The notes beneath the pieces are model-generated. The model worked only from the letters and a program-made list of their open reading frames with translations. It did no database searches and was not told the origin of the DNA. A stretch of DNA of 64,000 nucleotides from Dyella flagellata. GTDB lineage: Bacteria > Pseudomonadota > Gammaproteobacteria > Xanthomonadales > Rhodanobacteraceae. A program made the translations under genes and the position numbers. Positions 7,500 through 16,327 of this stretch are shown one piece after another; within the stretch, counting starts at the first letter, position 1, and each line of letters starts with the position of its first letter. The stretch is from positions 80,022-144,021 of the forward strand of contig NZ_BSOA01000047.1 of NCBI RefSeq assembly GCF_030160275.1, read 5' to 3'.

Positions 7500-8522
7500 A
7501 TGAGCACGACCCGATACAGCGTTGCCCAACTTGCCGAGCGCTTCGCCCTGGAATTTCGTGGCGACGGAACGCGCGTCATTGACGGCGTCGGCACGCTTGC
7601 CGGGGCGGGCCCTTCCCAACTCAGCTTTCTCTCCAACAGCAAGTACGCCGGGCAACTGGCCGCCACGCATGCAGGCGTGGTCGTATTGAACCGTGAGGCC
7701 GCCGAAAACTGCCCTACCGCTGCATTGATTGCCCGCGATCCCTATGTAGCTTATGCGCATATCGCCGCCCTGTTCGAACGCTTGCCGGCAGCAACGCCCG
7801 GTGCGCATCCCAGCGCAGTGATAGCGCCGAGCGCGCGTGTAAGCCCATCCGCCAGCGTCGGCCCGCACTGCGTCATTGAAGAGGGCGCGGTGGTGGAAGA
7901 GGGTGCCGTGCTGGGCTCGCATTGCATCATCGGCCAGGATTGCGTCGTCGGCGCACAATCGCGCCTGGTTGCCCGGGTAACCCTGGTCAAGCGCGTCACG
8001 CTCGGCAAGCGCGTGCTGGTGCATCCAGGGGCAGTCATCGGATCGGACGGTTTCGGCCTGGCTTTCGATCGCGATCACTGGGTAAAGCTGCCGCAGCTGG
8101 GCGGTGTGCGCATTGGCGACGACTGTGAAATCGGCGCCAACACCACCATCGACTGCGGCGCGCTCGAGGATACCGTGCTGGAAGAGGACGTGCGGCTGGA
8201 CAACCAGATCCAGATCGCTCACAACGTTTACATCGGCGCGCATACCGCCATGGCCGGCTGCGCCGCCGTGGCCGGCAGTGCCAAAATCGGCCGTTATTGC
8301 ATGATCGGCGGCAACGCCGGCGTGTTGGGCCATCTTGAGGTGGCCGACCGGGTTACCATTACCGCCAAGAGCCTGGTGACTCATTCGATTCGGGAGGCTG
8401 GCGAGTATTCCTCCGGGGTGCCGCTGCAGGAGAACCGACAGTGGCGCCGCAATGCTGCGCGCTTCAAGCACCTGGACGAGTACGCGCGCCGATTGTCGGC
8501 GCTGGAAAAGGATAAGAAATGA
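7500..8522 (+). CDS. lpxD: UDP-3-O-(3-hydroxyacyl)glucosamine N-acyltransferase LpxD
   Basis: LpxD adds the N-linked 3-hydroxyacyl chain from acyl-ACP in lipid A synthesis. The ATG at 7500 (MSTTRYSVAQLAERF) gives 340 residues (E. coli 341). An earlier in-frame ATG at 7338 would add 54 non-conserved residues. The N-terminal uridine-binding domain (about 1-100) is followed by hexapeptide repeats of the left-handed beta helix. The catalytic His is His241 in IAHNVYIGAHT. Its stop overlaps the fabZ start (ATGATGA), so the lpxD-fabZ-lpxA-lpxB-rnhB set is translationally coupled. A decayed copy of bases 8192-8406 lies at 6126-6284. Confidence 0.96.
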   Translation: MSTTRYSVAQLAERFALEFRGDGTRVIDGVGTLAGAGPSQLSFLSNSKYAGQLAATHAGVVVLNREAAENCPTAALIARDPYVAYAHIAALFERLPAATPGAHPSAVIAPSARVSPSASVGPHCVIEEGAVVEEGAVLGSHCIIGQDCVVGAQSRLVARVTLVKRVTLGKRVLVHPGAVIGSDGFGLAFDRDHWVKLPQLGGVRIGDDCEIGANTTIDCGALEDTVLEEDVRLDNQIQIAHNVYIGAHTAMAGCAAVAGSAKIGRYCMIGGNAGVLGHLEVADRVTITAKSLVTHSIREAGEYSSGVPLQENRQWRRNAARFKHLDEYARRLSALEKDKK

Positions 8523-8995
8523 TGACTGACAACACTACCCCGATCACGCTACCGGTGGGCGTGGAGCGAATTCGGGAACTGCTGCCGCACCGCTACCCGT
8601 TCCTGCTGGTGGACCGCGTAATCGAGATCGTGCCCGAACAGAGCGTGGTGACGCTGAAGAACGTCACCATCAACGAACCGTTTTTCGACGGCCACTTCCC
8701 CGGCCATCCGGTCATGCCCGGGGTACTGATCGTGGAAGCCATGGCGCAGTCGGCAGGCCTGCTTACGCAGATCAGTGCAAGCCTGAAGGGCGGTTCGCCC
8801 AGCCCGCTGTTTTATCTGGCCAAGGTCGACAACGCGCGTTTCAACGCGCCGGTCGTGCCAGGCGATCAGCTGCGCATGGAAGTGAAACTCAAGCGTCTGC
8901 TGCGCAGCATGGGTCTGTTCGAGGCACGCACGCTGGTGGATGGCCGCGAAGTAGCGAGCTGCGAGCTGCTATGCGCCGCGAGGTCGGAGAAATGA
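8519..8995 (+). CDS. fabZ: 3-hydroxyacyl-[acyl-carrier-protein] dehydratase FabZ
   Basis: This cytoplasmic hot-dog-fold dehydratase of fatty-acid elongation has 158 residues. The active-site His59 ([10 protein letters not shown]) and Glu73 (VEAMAQ) are in place and correspond to His54 and Glu68 of E. coli FabZ. The first ATG overlaps the lpxD stop; the next codon is also ATG, so the start could be 8522. It competes with the lipid A branch for hydroxyacyl-ACP, which explains its fixed position between lpxD and lpxA. Confidence 0.96.
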   Translation: MMTDNTTPITLPVGVERIRELLPHRYPFLLVDRVIEIVPEQSVVTLKNVTINEPFFDGHFPGHPVMPGVLIVEAMAQSAGLLTQISASLKGGSPSPLFYLAKVDNARFNAPVVPGDQLRMEVKLKRLLRSMGLFEARTLVDGREVASCELLCAARSEK

Positions 8996-9765
8996 TCCAT
9001 CCCACCGCGCAAATCGACCCGTCGGCCGTCATCGGCGCCAATGTCAGCATTGGTGCCTTTACAGTCATCGGCGCGGAGGTTCAGATCGACGACGGCACGG
9101 TGATCGGACCGCACGTGGTGATCCAGGGCCCCACCCGGATCGGCCGCGACAACCGCATTGCGCAATTCGCCTCGCTGGGCGGCGATCCGCAGGACATGAA
9201 GTTCAACGGCGAACGTACCGAGCTGGTGATCGGCGATCGCAACCTGATCCGCGAATTCACTACCATCAACCGCGGCACCGGCGATGGCGGCGGCGTCACC
9301 CGCATCGGCAACGACAACTGGCTGCTGGCGTATGTGCACGTAGCTCACGATTGCAACGTCGGCAACCACACCATTTTTTCCAACTATTCGGCCTTGGCTG
9401 GCCATGTCGAAGTGGGGGACTGGACGGTGTTTTCCGGCTACTCCGGCGCGCACCAGTTCTGCAAGATCGGCGCCCACGCCTTCATCGCCATGGGCTGCCT
9501 GCTCGGCGCCGACGTGCCGCCGTTCCTGATGATGGCCAACGACCAGGCCGGCCGCCCGCGCGGGCTCAACACCACCGGCCTGAAGCGCCGCGGCTTCGAG
9601 CCGGATCGCATCACCGCCATCAAGCGCGCCTACCGCACGCTCTACACCTCGGGCCTGTCGCTGGCCGAGGCGCGCGAGCAGTTGGTGGCGCAAGCCCAGG
9701 AGAGCGAGGACGTGCGGGCGATGCTGGATTTCCTGGATCGCAGCGAACGCGGTTTGGCTCGCTAA
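8992..9765 (+). CDS. lpxA: UDP-N-acetylglucosamine O-acyltransferase LpxA
   Basis: LpxA performs the first committed lipid A step, adding a 3-hydroxyacyl group from ACP to UDP-GlcNAc. The ATG at 8992 overlaps the fabZ stop (ATGA) and gives 257 residues. Hexapeptide repeats begin at [17 protein letters not shown]. The catalytic His lies in [10 protein letters not shown] (His119). The helical C-terminal domain follows residue ~190. An in-frame ATG at 8971 lies inside fabZ and adds no conserved sequence. Confidence 0.96.
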   Translation: MIHPTAQIDPSAVIGANVSIGAFTVIGAEVQIDDGTVIGPHVVIQGPTRIGRDNRIAQFASLGGDPQDMKFNGERTELVIGDRNLIREFTTINRGTGDGGGVTRIGNDNWLLAYVHVAHDCNVGNHTIFSNYSALAGHVEVGDWTVFSGYSGAHQFCKIGAHAFIAMGCLLGADVPPFLMMANDQAGRPRGLNTTGLKRRGFEPDRITAIKRAYRTLYTSGLSLAEAREQLVAQAQESEDVRAMLDFLDRSERGLAR

Positions 9766-9786
9766 CCGCCGTGCATCGCGCAGATC

Positions 9787-10989
9787 ATGCCCACTGACGC
9801 CGCAGCCCCGCTGATCGCGTTGATCGCCGGCGAAGACTCCGGCGATCAACTCGGCGCGGATCTCATCACGGCGCTGCGCAAGCACTATCCTGACGCACGC
9901 TTCGTCGGCATCGGCGGCCGCCGCATGCAAGAACACGGTTTCGAATCCTGGTACGACATCCGCGAACTGTCGCTGTTCGGTTTTGCGGAAGTCATCAGCC
10001 ATTTGCCGCGCCTGCTGCGGCTGCGCAAGGAACTGATGGCGCGCCTGCTTGCCGCCAAGCCCGCCATCGTCGTCGGCATCGACGCGCCTGATTTCAATCT
10101 CGGCCTTGAACGCCGCTTGAAGCAGGCAGGCCTGCGTACCGTGCATTACGTGAGCCCGTCGATCTGGGCCTGGCGCGAGAAGCGTGCGGACAAGATCGGC
10201 CAAAGCGTGCATCGCGTACTGTGCCTGTTTCCGATGGAGCCGCCGATCTATGCGCGCCACGGCATCGATGCGCGCTTCGTCGGCCATCCGCTGGCCGATC
10301 GCTTTCCGCTGGTTTCCGATCGCGTACCGGCACGCCGTGCGCTGCAATTGCCGCTGGACGTCCCGGTGCTCGCGCTACTGCCCGGCAGCCGCCACTCCGA
10401 GCTGGAGCGCATGGGCAACACCTTCCTGGAAGCCGCCCAACGCATAGCCGCCGCGATGCCTGGCTTGCGCGTGGTGATTCCAGCCGCCAATTCGCGCGCC
10501 CTGGCCACGCTCCAAGGCATGCTCGCGCGTGGGCCGCGCGATGACTCCGCCCCCATCCTGGTCGACGGCCATGCGCACGAGGCCATGCTGGCGGCCGACG
10601 TGGTGTTGCTGGCTTCGGGTACGGCAACGCTGGAAACCATGCTTGCCAAACGTCCCATGGTGGTGGGCTATCGCGTATCGCCGCTGAGCTATCGCATCGC
10701 GCGCCTGTTCAACATGCTCAAGACCGATGTGTATGCGCTGCCCAACATCCTTGCCCGCGCCTGCGGCATGGGCAAGGACACGCTGCTGGCACCCGAACTG
10801 ATGCAGGACGACTTCACGGCGGAAAAACTGACGCAGGCCACGCTGCAACTGTTCCGCGACAGCGAGCGGCGCGGCGCCATCGTTGCCGCCTTCGAACAAC
10901 TGCACGAAGCCTTGCGCGGCCATCTGCCGGGCCATGCCGGTGACCATGCTGCTGCGGCCATCGTTGAATTGCTCGGCCATGGACGATAA
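9787..10989 (+). CDS. lpxB: Lipid-A-disaccharide synthase LpxB
   Basis: LpxB is a GT-B glycosyltransferase (family GT19) that joins UDP-2,3-diacylglucosamine and lipid X to the lipid A disaccharide. It has 400 residues (E. coli 382). The N-terminal motif [15 protein letters not shown] and the [11 protein letters not shown] segment are characteristic, and the HPLAD and LLPGSRHSE segments form the nucleotide-sugar site. It follows lpxA after 21 bases and overlaps rnhB by 11 bases. Confidence 0.96.
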   Translation: MPTDAAAPLIALIAGEDSGDQLGADLITALRKHYPDARFVGIGGRRMQEHGFESWYDIRELSLFGFAEVISHLPRLLRLRKELMARLLAAKPAIVVGIDAPDFNLGLERRLKQAGLRTVHYVSPSIWAWREKRADKIGQSVHRVLCLFPMEPPIYARHGIDARFVGHPLADRFPLVSDRVPARRALQLPLDVPVLALLPGSRHSELERMGNTFLEAAQRIAAAMPGLRVVIPAANSRALATLQGMLARGPRDDSAPILVDGHAHEAMLAADVVLLASGTATLETMLAKRPMVVGYRVSPLSYRIARLFNMLKTDVYALPNILARACGMGKDTLLAPELMQDDFTAEKLTQATLQLFRDSERRGAIVAAFEQLHEALRGHLPGHAGDHAAAAIVELLGHGR

Positions 10990-11632
10990 GCACAAGCCGA
11001 ACACTCTGCCCTCCTCGCAGGACAGAGGGGGCAAGCGCGAAAAGCGCGTCAGTCAACATGTCGCCGGCGTGGACGAGGCCGGTCGTGGCCCGCTGGCCGG
11101 GCCAGTAGTCGTTGCCGCCGTCATCCTCGATGCGCAGCATCCCATCGACGGCCTGAACGACTCCAAGAAACTGAGCGAGACAAGACGCGAAGAACTTTTC
11201 CCGCTGATCTTGGAACGCGCGCTGGCCTATAGCGTGGTGGTGGTCGAGCGCGAGGAAATCGATCGCATCAATATCTTCCAGGCCACCATGGCCGGCATGA
11301 CACGGGCGGTGCTAGGCCTGACGCCGGCCGCGGCCGAAGCACTGATCGACGGCAACAAGCTGCCCAAGGACCTGCCCTGCCCCGCCCGCGCCATCGTCAA
11401 CGGTGATGCGCTGGAGCCGGCGATCAGCGCCGCGTCGATCCTCGCCAAGGTCAGTCGCGATCGACTGATGATCGCAATGGATGCGCAATTCCCGGGCTAC
11501 GGTTTTGCCGTGCACAAGGGCTATCCCACGCCGGGCCACCTGGCCGCACTGCAACGGCTAGGCCCCTGCGCCGAGCACCGTCGCAGCTTCGCACCGGTCA
11601 AGCTGCTGTTGGACCAAGGGCGGCTTTTCTGA
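10979..11632 (+). CDS. rnhB: Ribonuclease HII
   Basis: RNase HII removes ribonucleotides and RNA from RNA/DNA hybrids. The ATG at 10979 overlaps the end of lpxB and gives 217 residues. The [12 protein letters not shown] motif (Asp32, Glu33), LNDSKKLSE and [13 protein letters not shown] hold the acidic metal ligands of the family. A basic N-terminal extension of about 25 residues precedes the catalytic core. Position after lpxB and before dnaE is conserved in gammaproteobacteria. Confidence 0.95.
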   Translation: MDDKHKPNTLPSSQDRGGKREKRVSQHVAGVDEAGRGPLAGPVVVAAVILDAQHPIDGLNDSKKLSETRREELFPLILERALAYSVVVVEREEIDRINIFQATMAGMTRAVLGLTPAAAEALIDGNKLPKDLPCPARAIVNGDALEPAISAASILAKVSRDRLMIAMDAQFPGYGFAVHKGYPTPGHLAALQRLGPCAEHRRSFAPVKLLLDQGRLF

Positions 11633-11846
11633 ACGCAAGCGCGGCCCTTGGTTCTGCCGGTGCGATGTTCATCTCTCTATGCAACCTTACCTATTGCTCG
11701 CGCATCCGAGCAGGTATAGGAATGGAGTTGCAAAGCTGCTGCGCCGGCATGCGAAAAGCGACGTAGCGATCGTCCCGCATGGACGCGCCACAGTCGTCCG
11801 GTGCCCCTACCAACCCATCAGACACCGGACTTTCGAGGAGGGTGTC

Positions 11847-12041
11847 ATGATGCTTTCCTTCCGCCGGCGCCAAAAACCGAAGACCGCCAAGCAGCGCTCA
11901 GCGAAGGCCGCCGAGCCGCAGCCGGATGTCGCCAAACTGCAACTACAGCATTTGGACTACGACTTGCAGCCGCTGAGCGTGGAAAGCCTTTCCCATTACA
12001 TCGAGCCGATCGTCGAAGACGAGCGGTTCCGGGTGCACTGA
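11847..12041 (+). CDS. Small basic hypothetical protein
   Basis: An ATG at 11847 follows a strong GAGGAGG site (11836-11842) and gives 64 residues: an Arg/Lys-rich N-terminal third (MMLSFRRRQKPKTAKQR) and an acidic C-terminal half ending in VEDERFRVH. The open frame extends up to 11679, but no ribosome binding site precedes that start. No family is recognised. The strong Shine-Dalgarno and polar split make it a plausible small cytoplasmic protein of the clade. Confidence 0.5.
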   Translation: MMLSFRRRQKPKTAKQRSAKAAEPQPDVAKLQLQHLDYDLQPLSVESLSHYIEPIVEDERFRVH

Positions 12042-12050
12042 TCTGAACGC

Positions 12051-12114
12051 AGGGAACAGGGATCGGATCACGGGGAACGTAAAGCTTGCGATAAACGTGA
12101 AGTTCCCTGTTCCC
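12051..12114. repeat. Inverted repeat upstream of dnaE
   Basis: The arms AGGGAACAGGGA (12051-12062) and TCCCTGTTCCC (12104-12114) flank a 41-base centre that itself contains ACGT-flanked half-matches. The region 12051-12127 is rich in GGGAAC/GTTCCC words, like a degenerate mobile palindromic repeat. It lies between the small ORF and dnaE. Confidence 0.5.
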
Positions 12115-12196
12115 CACTCCCCGTTCCCAGCTCTTGTCAATGCTTGCTCGCACCCCAACGGCTCGCTAGGCTGAGCCATTACTTCGCGTGCGCGCC

Positions 12197-15100
12197 ATGT
12201 CCGTCCGTTTCGCTCACCTGCATCTGCACAGCGAATATTCGCTGGTCGATTCGACCATCCGCATCAAGGCGCTGGTGGCTGCCAGCGTGCAGGCCGGCGC
12301 GCCTGCCGTGGCGCTCACCGACGAATGCAACATGTTCGCCCTGGTGAAGTTCTACAAGGCGTGCAGCGCGGCAGGCATCAAGCCGATCGGCGGCTGCGAC
12401 CTGTGGATCAGCTCCCCCGACGATCCGCGCCCCTGGCGCATGACCGTGCTGTGCCAGAACCGCGACGGCTATCTCAACCTGTCCCGCCTCGTCTCGCGCG
12501 CCTGGCGCGAAGGCCAGCAAGGCGGCCGCGCGCTGGTCGACGCCACCTGGCTCACGCCCGATGCGACGGCCGGCTTGATCGCGCTGCTGGGCCGCGAAAG
12601 CGAGGTCGCGCGCATCGCCGTCAATCAGGGAGCGGATGCCGCTACGCCACGCCTGCATCCGCTGGCGCAGCTGTTCCCGGATCGCCTGTACCTGGAGCTC
12701 ACCCGTTGCGGCCGCGAAGGCGAAGAAGCCTGGAACAACGCCGCACTCGCCTTGGCCGGTGCACTGGATCTGCCGGTCCTCGCCAGCAACGACGTGCGCT
12801 TCCTGAAGCAGGACGACTTCGAAGCCCACGAGGCACGCGTGTGCATTCACCAGGGCCGCGTGCTGGCTGACCCGAAGCGGCCGCGCGACTACAGCGACCA
12901 GCAATACCTGAAAACGCCCGAGCAGATGGCCGAGTTGTTCGCGGACATCCCCGAAGCCTTGGAAAACACGGTCGAACTGGCCAAACGCTGCAACCTGGAG
13001 CTTTCCTTCGGCACCTATTACCTGCCGAATTTCCCGGTGCCCGAAGGCCATGACCTGGCCAGCTACATCCGCGAGATCGCGCGCGAGGGCCTCCAGGAAC
13101 GCCTTGCGCATGCCCCACTGGCAGCCGGCCACACGCTGGCCGATTACCAGGCGCGGCTGGAACGCGAGCTGGACGTGATCGTCAAGATGGGCTTTCCCGG
13201 CTACTTCCTGATCGTGGCCGACTTCATCAACTGGGGGAAGCAAAACGGCATTCCGGTCGGGCCGGGACGCGGTTCGGGCGCCGGCTCGCTGGTGGCATGG
13301 GTGCTGAAAATCACCGACCTGGATCCGCTGCAGTTCAACCTGCTGTTCGAACGCTTCTTGAATCCAGAACGTATTTCGATGCCGGACTTCGACATCGACT
13401 TCTGCATGGATCGGCGCGACGAAGTGATCGACTACGTGGCGCGCAAATACGGCCGCGACCACGTCAGCCAGATCATCACCTACGGCTCAATGGCGGCGAA
13501 GGCGGTGCTGCGCGATTCCGGTCGCGTGCTCGGCATGGGCTACAACGCGGTCGACAAGATCGCCAAGCTGATTCCGCCGCGCCCGCTCGACCTGACCCTG
13601 TCGTGCGTGCTGGGCCGCTCCGAGAAAGCGCAGAAAGAGCCCGATCGCGTGGTGAAGGAGTTCTGCGAACTCTACGAGCAGGACGAAGAAGCCAAATCGC
13701 TGATCGACCTGGCGCTGAAGCTGGAAAGCCTCACCCGCAACGCCGGCAAGCACGCCGGTGGCGTGGTGATCGGCCCGAAACCGCTGACTGAGTTCGCGCC
13801 GCTGTACTGTGAACCAGGCGGCGCCGGCGTGGTGACGCAATACGACAAGGACGATGTGGAAGCAGTCGGCCTGGTGAAGTTCGACTTCCTTGGGCTTCGC
13901 ACACTGACCATCATCGATTGGGCGGTGAAGGCGATCAATGCGCGCCGGGCGAAGACCGGCGAAGAACCGCTGGACATTGCAGCGCTGCAGCTGGACGACG
14001 TACCCACCTACGAGTTGTTGAAACGCGCGCAAACCGTCGCAGTGTTCCAGCTCGAATCCTCCGGCATGCAACGCATGCTCAAGGATGCGAAACCCGACCG
14101 CTTCGAGGACATCATCGCGCTGGTGGCGTTGTACCGCCCCGGCCCGATGGACCTGATCCCCAGCTTCGTCGCGCGTAAGCACGGGCGCGAGGACGTGATC
14201 TATCCCGATCCGCGCGTCGAGCCGATCCTGAAAGAGACCTACGGCATCATGGTCTACCAGGAGCAGGTGATGCAGATGGCGCAGATCGTCGGCGGCTACT
14301 CGCTCGGCGGCGCCGACCTGCTGCGCCGCGCGATGGGCAAGAAGAAAGTCGAGGAAATGGCGAAGGAGCGCGCCAAGTTCCGCGAAGGCGCGGCCAAGGA
14401 CGGACTGAGCGGCGAGAAAGCCGACGCCATCTTCGACGACATGGAAAAGTTCGCCGGTTACGGCTTCAACAAGTCGCACGCTGCCGCCTATGCCGTGGTG
14501 TCGTATCAGACTGCGTGGCTGAAAGCGCACTACCCCGCCGAGTTCATGGCCGCGACCATCTCCTCGGACATGGACAACACCGACAAGGTGGTGATCTTTC
14601 TCAACGAATCGCGTGCCATCAACCTTGAGATCCTGCCTCCCGATGTGAACGCTTCGGAGTTCATGTTCGAGGCGGTCGAATCCAGGGTGGTCCGCTACGG
14701 CCTGGGTGCGATCAAGGGAGTCGGCCAGGGCGCCTGCGAAGCCATCGCCGACGAGCGCAAGCAAGGCGGCCCGTACAAGGACCTGGCCGACTTCTGTCGC
14801 CGCGTCGACCCGACCAAGCTCAACCGGCGCGTGCTGGAGGCATTGATCCACTCCGGCTCGCTGGACGCCCTGGCGCCCACCCGTGCCAGCCTGATGCTGC
14901 AGCTGCCGGATGCCATTAAGGCGGCGGAGCAGCACCTGCGCGACCGCCAGTCGGGCCAGAACGACATGTTTGGCGCGATGGTAGGTGCGGTGGCGCCGGT
15001 GGTACAGGTGGACCTGCCGACGGCGCCCGAATGGCCGCTGGAACAGAAGCTGCAGTACGAGCGCGAAACGCTCGGCCATTACCTGTCCGGCCATCCCACC

Positions 15101-15742
15101 GATCCCTGGCGCGAGGAACTGGCCCAGCTCTCCAGTTGCCCGCTGGGCGAGATCGTCGACCGCTACCAGCCGCCGCGCCCGCGCAAGAACGATGGCGATG
15201 ACAACCGCTTCCGCCGTGGCCCCGATACGCCATGGACAGTGGCCGGCATGGTCGTAGCCGTGCGCAAGCGTGGCGACAGCGACGCCTTCGTACGCCTGGA
15301 AGACGGCACCGGCATCATCGAGGTGAGCTTCTTTGGCGAGTTGTACCAGCAGGTCGCTCCACTGCTCACCCGTGACGAACTGCTGGTGGTGGAAGGCGGG
15401 TTGCGCATCGACGAATTCTCCGGCGGCGGCTTCCAGCTGCGTGCCCGCAGCGCCATGTCATTGGCCGACGCCTGCCGCCGTTTTGCACGCTTGCTGCGGG
15501 TCAAGGTGAACGGCATCAACCCCGATTTCATCGCGCCCTTCCGCCAGGCCCTCGCCGGCCACCGTGGCGGCAACGCCAGCGTCATCCTCAACGGCTACCG
15601 CAACACCAGCGCCCAGGCCGACCTGGAGCTGGGGCAGGAATGGAAGGTACATGCCATTCCCGAGCTGCTGCGTACGCTGCGCGGCATGCCTGGCGTACTG
15701 GACGCCAGTGTACGTATCGTCAAGACTGGTAACGGCGATTAG
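12197..15742 (+). CDS. dnaE: DNA polymerase III alpha subunit
   Basis: DnaE is the replicative polymerase subunit. The ATG at 12197 gives 1181 residues; a GTG at 12188 would add three. The N-terminal PHP domain opens with FAHLHLHSEYSLVD. The palm-domain motif PDFDIDFCMDRRDE carries the catalytic aspartates Asp399 and Asp401, equivalent to E. coli Asp401/403. The fingers, a helix-hairpin-helix region and a C-terminal OB fold (about 1000-1090, WTVAGMVVAVRKRGDSDAF) follow. In many relatives accA is next; here three genes intervene. Confidence 0.96.
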   Translation: MSVRFAHLHLHSEYSLVDSTIRIKALVAASVQAGAPAVALTDECNMFALVKFYKACSAAGIKPIGGCDLWISSPDDPRPWRMTVLCQNRDGYLNLSRLVSRAWREGQQGGRALVDATWLTPDATAGLIALLGRESEVARIAVNQGADAATPRLHPLAQLFPDRLYLELTRCGREGEEAWNNAALALAGALDLPVLASNDVRFLKQDDFEAHEARVCIHQGRVLADPKRPRDYSDQQYLKTPEQMAELFADIPEALENTVELAKRCNLELSFGTYYLPNFPVPEGHDLASYIREIAREGLQERLAHAPLAAGHTLADYQARLERELDVIVKMGFPGYFLIVADFINWGKQNGIPVGPGRGSGAGSLVAWVLKITDLDPLQFNLLFERFLNPERISMPDFDIDFCMDRRDEVIDYVARKYGRDHVSQIITYGSMAAKAVLRDSGRVLGMGYNAVDKIAKLIPPRPLDLTLSCVLGRSEKAQKEPDRVVKEFCELYEQDEEAKSLIDLALKLESLTRNAGKHAGGVVIGPKPLTEFAPLYCEPGGAGVVTQYDKDDVEAVGLVKFDFLGLRTLTIIDWAVKAINARRAKTGEEPLDIAALQLDDVPTYELLKRAQTVAVFQLESSGMQRMLKDAKPDRFEDIIALVALYRPGPMDLIPSFVARKHGREDVIYPDPRVEPILKETYGIMVYQEQVMQMAQIVGGYSLGGADLLRRAMGKKKVEEMAKERAKFREGAAKDGLSGEKADAIFDDMEKFAGYGFNKSHAAAYAVVSYQTAWLKAHYPAEFMAATISSDMDNTDKVVIFLNESRAINLEILPPDVNASEFMFEAVESRVVRYGLGAIKGVGQGACEAIADERKQGGPYKDLADFCRRVDPTKLNRRVLEALIHSGSLDALAPTRASLMLQLPDAIKAAEQHLRDRQSGQNDMFGAMVGAVAPVVQVDLPTAPEWPLEQKLQYERETLGHYLSGHPTDPWREELAQLSSCPLGEIVDRYQPPRPRKNDGDDNRFRRGPDTPWTVAGMVVAVRKRGDSDAFVRLEDGTGIIEVSFFGELYQQVAPLLTRDELLVVEGGLRIDEFSGGGFQLRARSAMSLADACRRFARLLRVKVNGINPDFIAPFRQALAGHRGGNASVILNGYRNTSAQADLELGQEWKVHAIPELLRTLRGMPGVLDASVRIVKTGNGD

Positions 15743-15750
15743 GATTAGCG

Positions 15751-15780
15751 CGTAGGCTGGGATGGCAATCCCAGCCTACG
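15751..15780. repeat. Palindromic repeat, GTAGGCTGGGAT family (single hairpin)
   Basis: The arms CGTAGGCTGGGAT and ATCCCAGCCTACG (13 bp, perfect) enclose GGCA. It starts 8 bases after the dnaE stop. Related copies are at 7329-7351, 30281-30350 and 47247-47311. There is no T-run, so it is better viewed as a REP-type element than as a classic terminator, though the RNA hairpin may protect or end the dnaE transcript. Confidence 0.8.
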
Positions 15781-15846
15781 CCGCCAGATGTGCCTAAAAT
15801 GCGGTGACGGTAGGGGAATGGATCAGAGCATTCCCAGGGGAGCCAA

Positions 15847-16263
15847 ATGAGCACGGGTGCACCGGATATCCTGCTGATCGACGACAGCCCCACCACGGCT
15901 GACCTGTTCAAGTACGCGCTGCGCGCCAACAAGTCCCAAACCACCGTCCAGGCCGTGCACGATAGCGAGGCCGCGCTGGAAATGTTGCTCGGCGGCAACC
16001 CGACCAGCCCGACTGCGCTACCGCAATTGATCTTGCTCGATATGCATCTGCCTAGGGTGGATGGGCTGGAAGTGCTGGCGCAATTGCGCGCCGATGAACG
16101 GACCCGGCAGATACCGGTGCTCATCTACAGTGGCGCCGATGCCGAAGCGGTGGAAGCCGAAGTCATGCACCATGGCGCCAGCGGCTACCTCTGCAAACCC
16201 GCCGAATTCAGGGAGATCTGCGCGATGATCAAACGGATTGAACAGCAGTGGCTAAAACGGTGA
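15847..16263 (+). CDS. Single-domain response regulator receiver protein
   Basis: The 138 residues form one CheY-like receiver domain with no output domain. The acidic pocket is IDDSP near the N terminus, the phosphoacceptor Asp lies in LILLDMHLP, and the conserved Lys in LCKPAEF. The ATG at 15847 follows GGGGAG. It is transcribed in the same direction as, and 64 bases ahead of, the hybrid kinase at 16328, so it is the likely diffusible partner in that phosphorelay. Confidence 0.9.
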   Translation: MSTGAPDILLIDDSPTTADLFKYALRANKSQTTVQAVHDSEAALEMLLGGNPTSPTALPQLILLDMHLPRVDGLEVLAQLRADERTRQIPVLIYSGADAEAVEAEVMHHGASGYLCKPAEFREICAMIKRIEQQWLKR

Positions 16264-16327
16264 ACTGATTCAAAGTATCCATCGCTGCATAAGCTCAAGG
16301 GTACACAGCCATATCACCTTACTCGGT

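Noticed and set aside
9935..9955. TTCGAATCC word resembling a tRNA T-arm
   Set aside because: It lies inside lpxB with no cloverleaf partners; no tRNA gene was found in the window.
13487..15094. 535-codon minus-strand frame inside dnaE
   Set aside because: It is the complement of conserved dnaE codons in GC-rich DNA, with no recognisable domain or ribosome binding site.
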